Shown piece by piece: positions 16,027-24,663 of a DNA stretch of 64,000 bases (positions within the stretch are counted from its first letter, which is position 1; every line of letters begins with the position of its first letter). Under the pieces are notes generated by a model. It saw nothing but the letters and a program-made list of their open reading frames with translations, ran no database searches and was not told the DNA's origin. Made by a program: the position numbers and the translations under genes. The DNA is taken from NCBI RefSeq assembly GCF_001677275.1, contig NZ_CP016177.1:1178001-1242000 (forward strand). The letters are read 5' to 3'. The stretch comes from Vibrio breoganii (GTDB lineage: Bacteria; Pseudomonadota; Gammaproteobacteria; Enterobacterales; Vibrionaceae).

Positions 16027-17062
16027 ATACACAAACTATGTATGGCGTCCAAATGATCGGTCACGGAGATTTCGATCAGCTGCAGTATAGAACGGATATT
16101 GAAGTGCCCACTCCTACCAAGGGAGAGGTGTTAATCAAAGTGTCTGCGGCAGGGGTGAATAACACTGACATCAACACCAGAATTGGTTGGTACTCAAAGA
16201 ATGACGCCGACGGTGATGATACCTCGTGGTCAGGTGATGCTTTTCGCTTTCCAAGAATTCAAGGCGCGGACGTTTGTGGCGTCATCGTTGCCGTGGGCGA
16301 TGGTGTCGAGACGACGAGAATTGGCGAGCGAGTGATCGTTGAACCTTGCCTTAATGAAGCCAATGGTGAAGCCTTGCCAAGCCCTTGGTATTTTGGCTCA
16401 GAATGTGACGGTGGATTTGCCGAGTTTACTAAGGTGGCATCGCGTTATGCCCATCATGTAAACACCCAACTCTCTGACGTAGAGCTTGCCTCATTTCCTT
16501 GCTCTTATTCAACGGCAGAGAACATGCTCACTCGCGCCAATGTAGATGCATCTGACACGGTTTTGGTGACAGGGGCTACAGGTGGTGTAGGGTCGGCGGC
16601 TATTCAGTTGGCAAAGGCGCGTGGTGCTACGGTCATTGGCGTAACCAGCCGTTCCAAAGAAGCGCTTTTGAAGGGCATCGGCACTGATGAAGTGGTTTTT
16701 AGAGACCAAGATCTAGTATCAATCCTAGGGGTCAACAGCGTTGATGTGGTGATTGATCTTGTTGGTGAAGCTGGCCGACATTGCTTGATGTAATGAAGCC
16801 CAAGGGGCGCTACGCTGTTTCAGGCGCTATTGCCGGCGCTGATGTGACATTGGATCTTCGCACCTTGTATCTAAAGGACCTAAGCTTCTTTGGTTGTACA
16901 GTTATCGAGCCAGAAGTCTTTCCAAACTTAGTGAAACGCATAGAGAGTGGCCAGATCAAACCTCTAGTGGCTATGACCTTTCCTTTGCAACAAATTGAGC
17001 AAGCACAGCTAGCATTTATGGAGAAAAAGCACTTAGGGAAGATAGTACTAACTCTAGATTAG
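16023..17062 (+). pseudogene. Zinc-type alcohol dehydrogenase / quinone oxidoreductase, frameshifted
   Basis: Medium-chain dehydrogenase/reductase of about 346 residues, split by one missing base. The first part (16023-16793) has the GroES-like domain and the nucleotide-binding VLVTGATGGVGSAAIQLAKARG; it breaks after VVIDLVGEAG and stops at 16791-16793. The +1 frame continues at once with PTLLDVMKPKGRYAVSGAIAG and the usual end KKHLGKIVLTL. Adding one T near 16772 restores GEAWPTLLDVM, the expected family sequence. It is co-transcribed with the TetR gene. A sequencing error is a real alternative; otherwise the enzyme has lost its C-terminal third and is likely inactive. Confidence 0.83.
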
Positions 17063-17126
17063 CCCCTTGCGCTAATCGTGTCATGATGATTAACTGGCTA
17101 AATAAATCAGTGTGTTAGGAGTGACA

Positions 17127-17753
17127 ATGAGTAAGGAAACTGCGCGTCTTTATCACGTTTATGATCCCATGTGCGCATGGTGCTGGGGTTATAAACCAAC
17201 GTGGCTACAACTAGAGTCAGCACTAAAAGACAAACTAGAGATAGTGTATCTGGTCGGTGGGCTAGCCTCTGACTCAGATATCCCTATGCCAATGGAGATG
17301 CGTATCCAGATTGCCTCATACTGGAATAAAATTGAGTCCTTACTTGGGACTCAATTTAACCACGACTTTTGGACATCGAACACGCCGCGTCGTTCTACGT
17401 ATCCCGCCTGTAGAGCCATGCTTTCGGCAAGATTGCAAGGTGCTGAGAAGCAGATGTTAACTGCCATTCAACACGCCTATTATCTTCAAGCTAGAAATCC
17501 AAGTGACGTATCAACATTAATCGAGCTCGCCCGTGAAATTGGACTCAATGTCGAGCAGTTTGAAAGGGATTTAGGTTCAGCCGAGATAGAGCAAGCACTG
17601 ATGCAGGAACTTAGGTTTGCCCGCTCAATAGGTGGCAATAGCTTTCCTTCGCTGTTTGTTGTCAAAGGGGAGTCTGTTACTGAGCTACCGATAAACTACC
17701 AAGATGCCGCAGTCACGCTTAATCAGATAGATCATGTTTTAGCGAAAATTTAG
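17127..17753 (+). CDS. DsbA family protein (thioredoxin-fold, CAWC)
   Basis: A 208-residue cytoplasmic DsbA-like protein. The active-site pair is in YDPMCAWCWGYKP (Cys 16 and 19) and the cis-proline region is NSFPSLFVV. No signal peptide is present. Such proteins, related to FrnE and 2-hydroxychromene-2-carboxylate isomerases, act as thiol oxidoreductases of unknown substrate. The ATG at 17127 is chosen because TTAGGAG sits five bases upstream; the longer frame starts at GTG 17112. Confidence 0.86.
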   Translation: MSKETARLYHVYDPMCAWCWGYKPTWLQLESALKDKLEIVYLVGGLASDSDIPMPMEMRIQIASYWNKIESLLGTQFNHDFWTSNTPRRSTYPACRAMLSARLQGAEKQMLTAIQHAYYLQARNPSDVSTLIELAREIGLNVEQFERDLGSAEIEQALMQELRFARSIGGNSFPSLFVVKGESVTELPINYQDAAVTLNQIDHVLAKI

Positions 17754-17852
17754 AGTAATTTTTTGGGAAACAGCGAGTACCTTAAAATAGCATGCTACAT
17801 TTATTGTGAATCCAACTGCAATTTTACTCTATACCTTACTAAAGGGGTGATT

Positions 17853-18098
17853 ATGTTAGGTGAGAAACACTCTCTCGAGAATGACTTTCCAGAACTACAA
17901 GACGTTATCAAGCAACTGGTTGAAACCAATGAAGCCTTTGCCCAAGACAACAAGACCTATACTGCATTAGATAAAGAAATTCGTGTACTAGAGCTAAACG
18001 GTGATCCTATTACCGACGAAGAAATGCATAAGATGAAACACGACAGAGCAGTGTTGAAAGACTCCCTATATCAGCGTCTAGTCGCCGCTAAAGGCTAG
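17853..18098 (+). CDS. YdcH family (DUF465) small protein
   Basis: An 81-residue highly charged coiled-coil protein: HSLENDFPELQDVIKQL, then NKTYTALDKEIRVLELNG and KDSLYQRLVAAKG. It matches the YdcH/DUF465 family, whose function is unknown. ATG 17853 follows AAGGGGTG at good spacing; the upstream 30 codons of the frame are not conserved. A paralogue lies at 38343-38603, with the same LEVxGxPIxDxxMHxxKxxR layout. Confidence 0.9.
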   Translation: MLGEKHSLENDFPELQDVIKQLVETNEAFAQDNKTYTALDKEIRVLELNGDPITDEEMHKMKHDRAVLKDSLYQRLVAAKG

Positions 18099-18115
18099 TT
18101 TAAAATGTTATAGAT

Positions 18116-18146
18116 AAGGCCACTATTGCAGTGGCCTTTGTTGTTT
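18116..18146. terminator. Terminator between ydcH-like and SDR genes
   Basis: AAGGCCACT (18116-18124) pairs with AGTGGCCTT (18130-18138) with a five-base loop, followed by TGTTGTTTTT. It serves the plus-strand gene and possibly the converging SDR gene. Confidence 0.8.
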
Positions 18147-18150
18147 TTGA

Positions 18151-18957
18151 CTACTTAAATCTTGCCAACATCTCATCTAACGTTGACACAACACTATTAC
18201 ATTTAGCTGCGTTCATAGCATCCGCATGGGGGTTGCTAAAACGGCCAATATCATTATCAAAATACTGTCCTGATGCATCGGCAAATTCTTCTGATAGCGC
18301 AGCACGAACTAGGATGCTCGCACCAATAGAAAGATCGCCTCCGGCAACGCCATACGCTTCCTTCACCATTTTACTACCCAGAAATGAAGCTGGGTTTACC
18401 GCTATGATTGCAGGGCCGTCCGCGCCTAGGGATTGAGCCAGGGTTCTTGTCCACATGGTAATCGCCAGCTTACTTTGCGCGTAGGCCTCGCCTTCTGAAA
18501 GCGATTTTCCACCCAATAGAGCGTCGATATCAACCGTAGATTGCGCTGCTGAAGATAGGTTCACCACGCGACTCTCACCATTCATTAGAGGGAGTAACTG
18601 TTGCGTGAGCAAGTAAGGTGCAAGTGTATTGACTGCAAAGCGTACATCTAAGTTATCAGCAGTTACTGCATTCGGAACGCTGTAAACACCGGCATTGTTA
18701 ATCAATGCATCAAGGTGCGAATGATCGTGAGTTATTTTATCAGCCAGCGTTTTAACATCAGCTAAACGAGAAAGATCGGACTCGTAGGTCTCTATTTTGC
18801 TAGCACCTGGAAGACTAGAAAGTTCATCTTGTACTTTTTTAAGCTTCTGAGGATTACGACCATGTATCAATAGATGATGGCCTTGCTCGGCGAGTGTTTT
18901 GGCAGTCTCAAGGCCAATACCGTCGGTAGCGCCAGTGATTAGTATGATTTTCTGCAT
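18151..18957 (-). CDS. Short-chain dehydrogenase/reductase (SDR)
   Basis: A 268-residue classical SDR. The cofactor motif TGATDGIGLETAKTLAEQG is at residues 7-25, NNAGVY near 85, and the catalytic YAQSKLA near 155 (YxxxK); the size resembles retinol-dehydrogenase-like members. ATG 18957 follows GAGGATAG. The substrate is not predictable. The dispersed 24-base motif lies 22-45 bases upstream of the start and may affect its promoter. Confidence 0.88.
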   Translation of the reverse strand: MQKIILITGATDGIGLETAKTLAEQGHHLLIHGRNPQKLKKVQDELSSLPGASKIETYESDLSRLADVKTLADKITHDHSHLDALINNAGVYSVPNAVTADNLDVRFAVNTLAPYLLTQQLLPLMNGESRVVNLSSAAQSTVDIDALLGGKSLSEGEAYAQSKLAITMWTRTLAQSLGADGPAIIAVNPASFLGSKMVKEAYGVAGGDLSIGASILVRAALSEEFADASGQYFDNDIGRFSNPHADAMNAAKCNSVVSTLDEMLARFK

Positions 18958-18978
18958 GGTGACTATCCTCAAATTAAG

Positions 18979-19002
18979 CTCAAAAGGTCAACAGACCCTA
19001 GT
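18979..19002. repeat. Dispersed 24-base motif, copy 2
   Basis: Contains GGTCAACAGACCCTAGT; it matches the copy at 3827-3850 in 23 of 24 positions and lies just upstream of the SDR gene. The reverse strand contains TTGACC, so it could contribute a -35-like element there. Confidence 0.55.
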
Positions 19003-19105
19003 TATGAATCAGTTAGATATTAGTTGCTAGATCAATAAGATAACACCTTGATTGACAGATTTAATTAGCTGGATCCGCGAAACAGTTTAAAGAATTCGTT
19101 AATAA

Positions 19106-20131
19106 TCAATCTACATCTCCGAGGGAAAGGTTTTCTTCAATCGGCGGAGTAATCTCAATGATCTTCAAAAGAGACATTGGTGGGTAAAGGTTGAGCACTT
19201 TAGCAATGTTAATATTGACGGTGTAGGCAAAATCTTCCACACGCAATACCGGCAGTTCTCCTGCCGTTGTATCTGTTGAGAATAGCGTGTCTATTTGCAG
19301 TGCGGCTACTTTACCCACTTCATAATCGTTGGCCGCAATAGACATGAGCGCATGGGAGTCATGAACCATGTTCTCATAAGGCGTGATTATCGGCAGAGAG
19401 GCTTTTAGGGCGCAGTCGATCAAGATTGCTCCGTGCTTCTCTAAATAAGTGCTAGAACCAAGATAGATAAAATCGACATCTTGCTGCTTGAGCGTTTGAA
19501 TACCTTGTTCAATGGCCTGCATGGGCTCAGCATTAGAATTTAATGGAACTGAAACGAGCTTAAAACCATGCTGTTCACTTAGGGCTTTGAGTTCTTTTAC
19601 TTTATTGAGCGAATTCTCCGCACTGGGCTCAAACAAAACCCCCAACACTTTAAAGTTTGGCATGTATTGCTTGATGGCATTGATGTTGACGGCTTCAGGT
19701 ACTCGGCTGTACACACCAGTAATATTGCGTCGACCAGTATGTGAGAAATCATCGATAATATCAGAGGCGATAGGGTCAGATACTTGGGTGAAAATCACAG
19801 GAATCGAACTGTCTATGCCTTTGGTGTCATGCTTCTTGCCTGCGATTTCGATGGTCGTTTTTGTTCCCCATGTTACTACGGCATCCGGTCTTTCTTTATT
19901 GATTTGCGCTCTGATGGACGCCAGATTATTGGGGTCACCGTGGGCATTTAAAAGCTGTAACTGGATATCGTGGGGAGAGTTGTTGAGAGCATCATTTAGC
20001 CCCTTACAAACGGCTTCACAACCGTCCCATAGCACCATAGTCACGGTATATTGGCTAGAAGCACTCACTCTTATGCAGCTAGCACAAACGAGTAGGACAA
20101 AGGTCATGAATTGAATGACGGCTTTGCTCAT
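19106..20131 (-). CDS. Periplasmic binding protein of the ABC_sub_bind (TrpX-like) family
   Basis: A 341-residue secreted protein with a signal peptide (VIQFMTFVLLVCASCIRVSAS, cleavage near residue 25). The mature part is a two-lobed periplasmic binding fold: YTVTMVLWDGCEAVCKGLND, KERPDAVVTWGTKTTIEIAG, IPVIFTQVSDPIAS, NITGVYSRVP and DFIYLGSSTYLEKHG, as in PF04392-type proteins (TrpX and relatives). No ABC permease or ATPase gene is nearby. Its ATG overlaps the stop of the preceding sensor-MFS gene (ATGA), so the two proteins are made together and may form a sensing or uptake pair. The ligand is unknown. Confidence 0.82.
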   Translation of the reverse strand: MSKAVIQFMTFVLLVCASCIRVSASSQYTVTMVLWDGCEAVCKGLNDALNNSPHDIQLQLLNAHGDPNNLASIRAQINKERPDAVVTWGTKTTIEIAGKKHDTKGIDSSIPVIFTQVSDPIASDIIDDFSHTGRRNITGVYSRVPEAVNINAIKQYMPNFKVLGVLFEPSAENSLNKVKELKALSEQHGFKLVSVPLNSNAEPMQAIEQGIQTLKQQDVDFIYLGSSTYLEKHGAILIDCALKASLPIITPYENMVHDSHALMSIAANDYEVGKVAALQIDTLFSTDTTAGELPVLRVEDFAYTVNINIAKVLNLYPPMSLLKIIEITPPIEENLSLGDVD

Positions 20132-22845
20132 GATGAAGACTCCAGCTTGCGTTGAGGTATTTGCAGTAGAAGACTGAGCAATACTCCACCTATGAAGAAC
20201 CACGCAAGAAAGTGTAAAGTCGCGGCATAGGAGTAGTAACCGCTGAGCACCCCCGCAATCAGCAGTCCAAAGATTGCCCCGCCTCGTTCAATTACGCGCA
20301 TTAACCCAAGCACATTTGAAGCTCCTAGATGGGCAAGGGGACCTTCAGCGAGTCGCATGACCCTATCAGTGAGAGGTCCCATGCATAGACCCATACACAA
20401 ACCACAAAGCATACACACCCATACCATGCCGACAAAGCTAGGACTCATCGACACCAACAGTAGGGCGATAGAGGTGATCAGTAGTGATAGGGGAAGTAGA
20501 CCTGGGGCAACCTGCAACCTTTGCGGGAGCTTGCCTAACAAAGAGCCACCTAATATATAGAACAGAAAGTACAGTAACATAGCCCTAGATATGTCGACGA
20601 TTGACACGTGAATTTCATTTAACTGCATTGCTAAAAGGTAGGTAATGAAGACGTGGTCAATCAGGGCTAGAGGTAACATGTAGCCAATAATGAGGGCAAG
20701 ATATTGACGATGAGTGAAACACTCTAGCATCTTAATGGATAGCCCTTGAGAGCTTGAGCGAGTTACCTTTGGCTTTCCTTTGCATACAAACTGCGCAATA
20801 AGCACTATAGCGACTGCGGCAAATAGGGCACAGATTATAAACGCGACTCGTGCTCCCACATACTCAGCCAGTACACCCCCTAAAGCTGTACCCGCAAATA
20901 CACCAGCCGTTGCGGTTGCCCGCAATTGGCTATTGGCTATCGCTCGGGATTGTTTAGGTAACTGATCTAATGCGTAGTCTTGGCAAGCCAGTAAGGCTAG
21001 AACGAACCCAATTCCGTTGATGGCATTGGCAAAAATCAGCTGCGGAATATTGGTGGAATAGAAGAAGGCGATTTTCGCCAGTATGGTCAGTGACGCAGAA
21101 GCGAGAAAGAGGTGTCTGTATCCTAGTTTGATGCTGAGCGGTCTTGCAAAAGGTGCGACAACAAGGCCGGCTATCATGTAGCTGACTAGAGGCAGTGTCA
21201 GCAACAAGTTGGCGTTGACGGCTCCGACTTGAGGTAAAAGTTCTTTACTGAAAATAAGAAAAAAAGACAGGGGTAATTCATCAGCCAGCGAGATAAGAAA
21301 TAGGGCGAAGCGTACATCCGATAGGTGAGCAAGGCGAAGTACCTTTGGTCTAGGAAAGGAAAACTGCAGTCGTGGGCTTGCGGTAATGCTAATCTTTATT
21401 ATTCGTTGAGGAACAGAAATGATGCTCCTAACTAAGCGTCGACCGAGATCAAGGGCATGCTGGTTCAGCTGATCCAATTGCTTAGTTTGCTGATGATCAG
21501 AGGTCCCCTTATAGACTAAAGAAAAATCAAACTGAGCTTGTTTACGAGCAATGATGGCCAAGGCATTAAGAGGCTTGGTAATTGAAACGGTAAGCATTAA
21601 AGCCACTAGTTCGAACCCCAATAGCAACACCACCATCAACAGCGTTAAGAAATCCAGTGAATGAGATAAAAGCTGTTTATCTATCTGAGCGCTATTGGTT
21701 TGAAAAATTAATTTGGCTTGATCTTGATGATTAAGCTGTAGGGTCTTCTCAATGCTGTTGGCAAAGCCCGTTGACACTTGCCCTACGGTTGTAGACCAAT
21801 GTTGCGTTTGGATTGTTAATCCTTCAATTTCATCAAATAGATCAACAAGGTGTGTAAAGTAATCTCTGTCTTGCGCGAGGGTTACAAGGGGAATATTGAG
21901 ATACATAGCATGCTCAATTTCCTTGGCAACTTCGTTGGTGATCAGTTGGGTTCGCAGGTTTATTTCTGGGGATATGGAGCGTTGAATTTCATTATGTCCA
22001 TAGGCGGAAAGAACAAGCGCTCCAATCAGTACCAGAGAAAAAACCACTAAGCCCATTTTCTTTAGAATTGTCCTAGTAAAGCCTGTTTCATCTATTCCGA
22101 GTATTTTTGTGTCTGTGAGGTCTTTAATGGAATAAGGGGCCGGACCATTACAAGGCGGTATAGTAAATGAGTGCACAAGAAGAGTGTAGTTGCCCAATGC
22201 TGTTTTATAGTGGTTGGCAACTTCTTCATTGACACCGTTTCTACTGTGTAACTGTTCGACAATTCGCTTACTGATTCCACCAAGTACAACGATACCGATC
22301 AGCGAACCAGTGAGCCAGATCATGCTTGTCCAAGCGAGGGTGGTTTCTTTAAACATCTGTTGGCGCAGCGCCATATCTTTAGTGTCGTATTGAATTAACA
22401 GTATTGCTATTTCATGCTTGTGACTGTTTAGTATCACCCGTCCAACAAGGCCTTGCTCTTCTGTAGTGAGAACTGGCCAACTGTCGTCGGAAGCCCTTAT
22501 CCACTGGTGAACCGTTCTTTGCGAAACAGAAATTTTTCCGCCCGTTGCACTAGCGACCATAATGCCTGTTGGATTGATGAGATACAGGTTTTGAATGTTT
22601 GGGTCGCTAGATTGTGCCCGCTGTAAGAGGTGTTCTTTGTTGCGGACCGATGATACCGGCAGCCCCATTTCTGCAAATGACTCAATAGGCTGGGCCGCAA
22701 TACTTAGCGTGGTTATTATGCGTTTCTGGGTTAGATCATTTAAGAGAGAAGCGTGCTGTAAAATAAACAAGCCTGCCAAAGAAAAGAGAATAACTCCTAG
22801 AATTAGGGTAAAAGACACCACTATTTTGCGTTGAAAACTCACCAC
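20128..22845 (-). CDS. Two-sensor, HAMP and MFS transporter fusion protein
   Basis: A 905-residue membrane protein of uncommon layout. Residues 10-30 and 174-192 are membrane segments around a periplasmic sensor-like domain (Cache-type size); 262-282 and about 392-415 enclose a second periplasmic domain; a HAMP-like linker follows (ITKPLNALAIIARKQAQFDF, about 415-465). From about 508 to 900 there is a full MFS-like transporter (12 hydrophobic segments), with R-K-rich loops such as RPLSIKLGYRHLF and CMGPLTDRVMRL. It has no kinase, cyclase or methyl-accepting domain, so the sensors seem to act on the transporter directly. The start is one of two adjacent GTG codons; the Shine-Dalgarno is weak. 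It is transcribed with the binding protein gene downstream. Confidence 0.8.
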   Translation of the reverse strand: MVSFQRKIVVSFTLILGVILFSLAGLFILQHASLLNDLTQKRIITTLSIAAQPIESFAEMGLPVSSVRNKEHLLQRAQSSDPNIQNLYLINPTGIMVASATGGKISVSQRTVHQWIRASDDSWPVLTTEEQGLVGRVILNSHKHEIAILLIQYDTKDMALRQQMFKETTLAWTSMIWLTGSLIGIVVLGGISKRIVEQLHSRNGVNEEVANHYKTALGNYTLLVHSFTIPPCNGPAPYSIKDLTDTKILGIDETGFTRTILKKMGLVVFSLVLIGALVLSAYGHNEIQRSISPEINLRTQLITNEVAKEIEHAMYLNIPLVTLAQDRDYFTHLVDLFDEIEGLTIQTQHWSTTVGQVSTGFANSIEKTLQLNHQDQAKLIFQTNSAQIDKQLLSHSLDFLTLLMVVLLLGFELVALMLTVSITKPLNALAIIARKQAQFDFSLVYKGTSDHQQTKQLDQLNQHALDLGRRLVRSIISVPQRIIKISITASPRLQFSFPRPKVLRLAHLSDVRFALFLISLADELPLSFFLIFSKELLPQVGAVNANLLLTLPLVSYMIAGLVVAPFARPLSIKLGYRHLFLASASLTILAKIAFFYSTNIPQLIFANAINGIGFVLALLACQDYALDQLPKQSRAIANSQLRATATAGVFAGTALGGVLAEYVGARVAFIICALFAAVAIVLIAQFVCKGKPKVTRSSSQGLSIKMLECFTHRQYLALIIGYMLPLALIDHVFITYLLAMQLNEIHVSIVDISRAMLLYFLFYILGGSLLGKLPQRLQVAPGLLPLSLLITSIALLLVSMSPSFVGMVWVCMLCGLCMGLCMGPLTDRVMRLAEGPLAHLGASNVLGLMRVIERGGAIFGLLIAGVLSGYYSYAATLHFLAWFFIGGVLLSLLLQIPQRKLESSS

Positions 22846-22981
22846 AAATCACCGAAGTTTGATGGAGCGAGCGATACTTTTTACGACGAGTACGCGAGAG
22901 AAATGCGCTGGTTATTTTTTGAGCGATAGAGAAGGGTAGTTCGCAATGAGAATAGAAACAAGTCTAGGAAATATTTGAAAT

Positions 22982-23009
22982 AAAAAAGCTGGGCGTTATA
23001 GCCCAGCTT
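22982..23009 (-). terminator. Terminator after dicarboxylate/amino acid symporter gene
   Basis: AAGCTGGGC (22986-22994) pairs with GCCCAGCTT (23001-23009), followed on the minus strand by TTTTTTA. It lies 24 bases beyond the stop. Confidence 0.85.
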
Positions 23010-23032
23010 GATATTGAGTGTTGTCGTATCAG

Positions 23033-24307
23033 TTACGCTTGTTGCTTCTGAAGCTCAACTTGTGCTTCTTCTTCAATTAGAGCATCAACGATAACAGCAC
23101 ATGCCGCATCACCAGTGATGTTTAGCGCTGTACGAATCATGTCAAAGATACGGTCTAGAGCGAACAGTAGTGGTAGGCCTTCAATTGGAATACCTGCTGC
23201 TAGCAATACTGCAACGACAAGGAACGATGGCCCTGGTACACCTGCTTGACCAACTGCACCCAATGTAGATGTGGCGATGATAGCGATGTATGCACCTAGG
23301 CTTAGATCGATGCCGAACATTTGCGCGAAGAAGATAGCCACCAAGCCGTAGTAGATTGCGTTACCAGACATGTTGATGGTTGCGCCAAGAGGCAATACGA
23401 AAGAAGCCGTAGAGTTCTTAACACCTAGTTCATTCTCAACCGTGTTCATGGTTACAGGAAGTGTTGCCATAGAAGAGGCTGTTGAAAGAGCAACCGCTTG
23501 TGGTTTCTTCATAGCGACTAGGAACTTCTTAGCAGAAGTCTTAGTGAATACGTGAACCAAAATAGGGTAGACAACGAAACCAAAGATTAAGATAGCGGCA
23601 ACGTAAACCAAGAATAGCTTGAACACTACCATCAGTGCGCCAAAACCGAACGAACCAACCGCATCAGCCATTAGACCGAATACGCCTAAAGGAGCGATCA
23701 GCATAACCTTGTTGATCATCCAAACCATTGCATCAACAATAGCATTTACGCCATTGATAAGAGGGTCGCGACGCTCTTTTTCTAGGCTAGAAACAGCAAT
23801 ACCAAAGAAAAGACAGAAAACTAGAATTTGCAGTATGTTTGCTTCATTCAAAGACTGGAAGAAGTTGGTTGGGATCATGCCAGTAACTGTGTCCCAGAAG
23901 CCTGGAAGAGCGCCTTGGGCTGCGTATTCTGCAGAGAACATGCTTTCTACAGAAGCAACATCGATACCGGTACCTGGTTGGAATAGGTTACCCATGACCA
24001 AAGCAAGTGCTACCGCTAGTGCAGACGTTAAACCGAAGAAGCCAAGCGTTGTTAGGCCAACTTTCCCAGCATTAGAGCTGTTACCTAGACCCGCAGCACC
24101 AGAGATCAGTGCAACAGCAACTAGAGGAATAACCAACATCTTGATCAGATTGATGAAGATAGTACCTAGGGGAGCAAATACAGTTGCGCTCTCACCCATC
24201 ATTGCACCTACTAGGGTGCCGACAATCATCGCAATAACAACTTGCACACCAATATTGCCGAGTAAACTTTTATCTTTTAACACTTCCTTTACCTTTTGTG
24301 CTAACAA
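23033..24307 (-). CDS. Dicarboxylate/amino acid:cation symporter (DAACS family)
   Basis: A 416-424-residue transporter of the glutamate/aspartate/dicarboxylate symporter family. The two re-entrant loops are marked by ALSTASSMATLPVTM (HP1) and the TM7 motif INMSGNAIYYG, with ALDRIFDMIRTALNITGDA (TM8) near the end. It imports an anionic amino acid or C4-dicarboxylate with Na+ or H+; the exact substrate is not certain. The longest frame starts at TTG 24307 without a Shine-Dalgarno; GTG 24283 has AAAAGG upstream and may be the true start. A strong CRP-like site lies about 110 bases upstream. Confidence 0.88.
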   Translation of the reverse strand: MLAQKVKEVLKDKSLLGNIGVQVVIAMIVGTLVGAMMGESATVFAPLGTIFINLIKMLVIPLVAVALISGAAGLGNSSNAGKVGLTTLGFFGLTSALAVALALVMGNLFQPGTGIDVASVESMFSAEYAAQGALPGFWDTVTGMIPTNFFQSLNEANILQILVFCLFFGIAVSSLEKERRDPLINGVNAIVDAMVWMINKVMLIAPLGVFGLMADAVGSFGFGALMVVFKLFLVYVAAILIFGFVVYPILVHVFTKTSAKKFLVAMKKPQAVALSTASSMATLPVTMNTVENELGVKNSTASFVLPLGATINMSGNAIYYGLVAIFFAQMFGIDLSLGAYIAIIATSTLGAVGQAGVPGPSFLVVAVLLAAGIPIEGLPLLFALDRIFDMIRTALNITGDAACAVIVDALIEEEAQVELQKQQA

Positions 24308-24416
24308 TTCGAGGTATTGCCGAATATAAGAACTTATATATGGCCCTATGCCCTATATTTAGGGGTGCTTCTTTGTACTTTTATTCGAGGTTACGTGCAG
24401 AGGAAGTGGGAATAAA

Positions 24417-24432
24417 TGTGATCCTGATCACT
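24417..24432. promoter_or_regulatory. CRP (cAMP receptor protein)-like binding site
   Basis: TGTGATCCTGATCACT, with A/T-rich flanks AAA and ATATTT, matches the CRP consensus TGTGA-N6-TCACA in all but the last base. Located upstream of the symporter gene, consistent with catabolite control of dicarboxylate or amino acid uptake. Confidence 0.65.
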
Positions 24433-24606
24433 ATATTTTTAGGGGCATTGATAAACTCAGGCGACTGAATGAGTAATTTATTATGTTTTTGTGTGATAAA
24501 TGGACAAGGCAATCGTTTGCGTCGTGCAAGATCTATACATACATTAAACTTGGTTATGAGTGCAGTTGTAATGAGTATGTTGCATATACTGGGATGGGGT
24601 AATGAC

Positions 24607-24641
24607 AAAAAAGCCACATTCCGCTTTCGCAAAATGTGGCT
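24607..24641 (-). terminator. trp operon terminator
   Basis: AGCCACATT (24612-24620) pairs with AATGTGGCT (24633-24641); on the minus strand the hairpin is followed by TTTTTT. It lies 23 bases beyond the trpA stop. Confidence 0.85.
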
Positions 24642-24663
24642 CTAGATACTCAGTAAAACAGAG

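Larger units (their letters stand above)
24308..24663. other. Intergenic region between symporter and trpA
   Basis: Holds the symporter promoter region with a CRP-like site (24417-24432), an inverted repeat CCCTATATTTAGGG (24351-24364) and the trp operon terminator (24607-24641). A minus-strand frame at 24381-24632 looks non-coding. Confidence 0.6.

Noticed and set aside
19512-20114. 200-codon plus-strand frame opposite the binding-protein gene
   Set aside because: It is antisense to a well-supported gene with signal peptide and family motifs; long shadows are common opposite biased genes.
23619-24329. 236-codon plus-strand frame opposite the symporter gene
   Set aside because: Shadow of the membrane protein gene on the other strand; its composition is the complement of hydrophobic codons.
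24381-24632. Minus-strand 83-codon frame between symporter and trpA
   Set aside because: It covers the CRP-like site and terminator region, has no Shine-Dalgarno and no recognisable family; likely chance.
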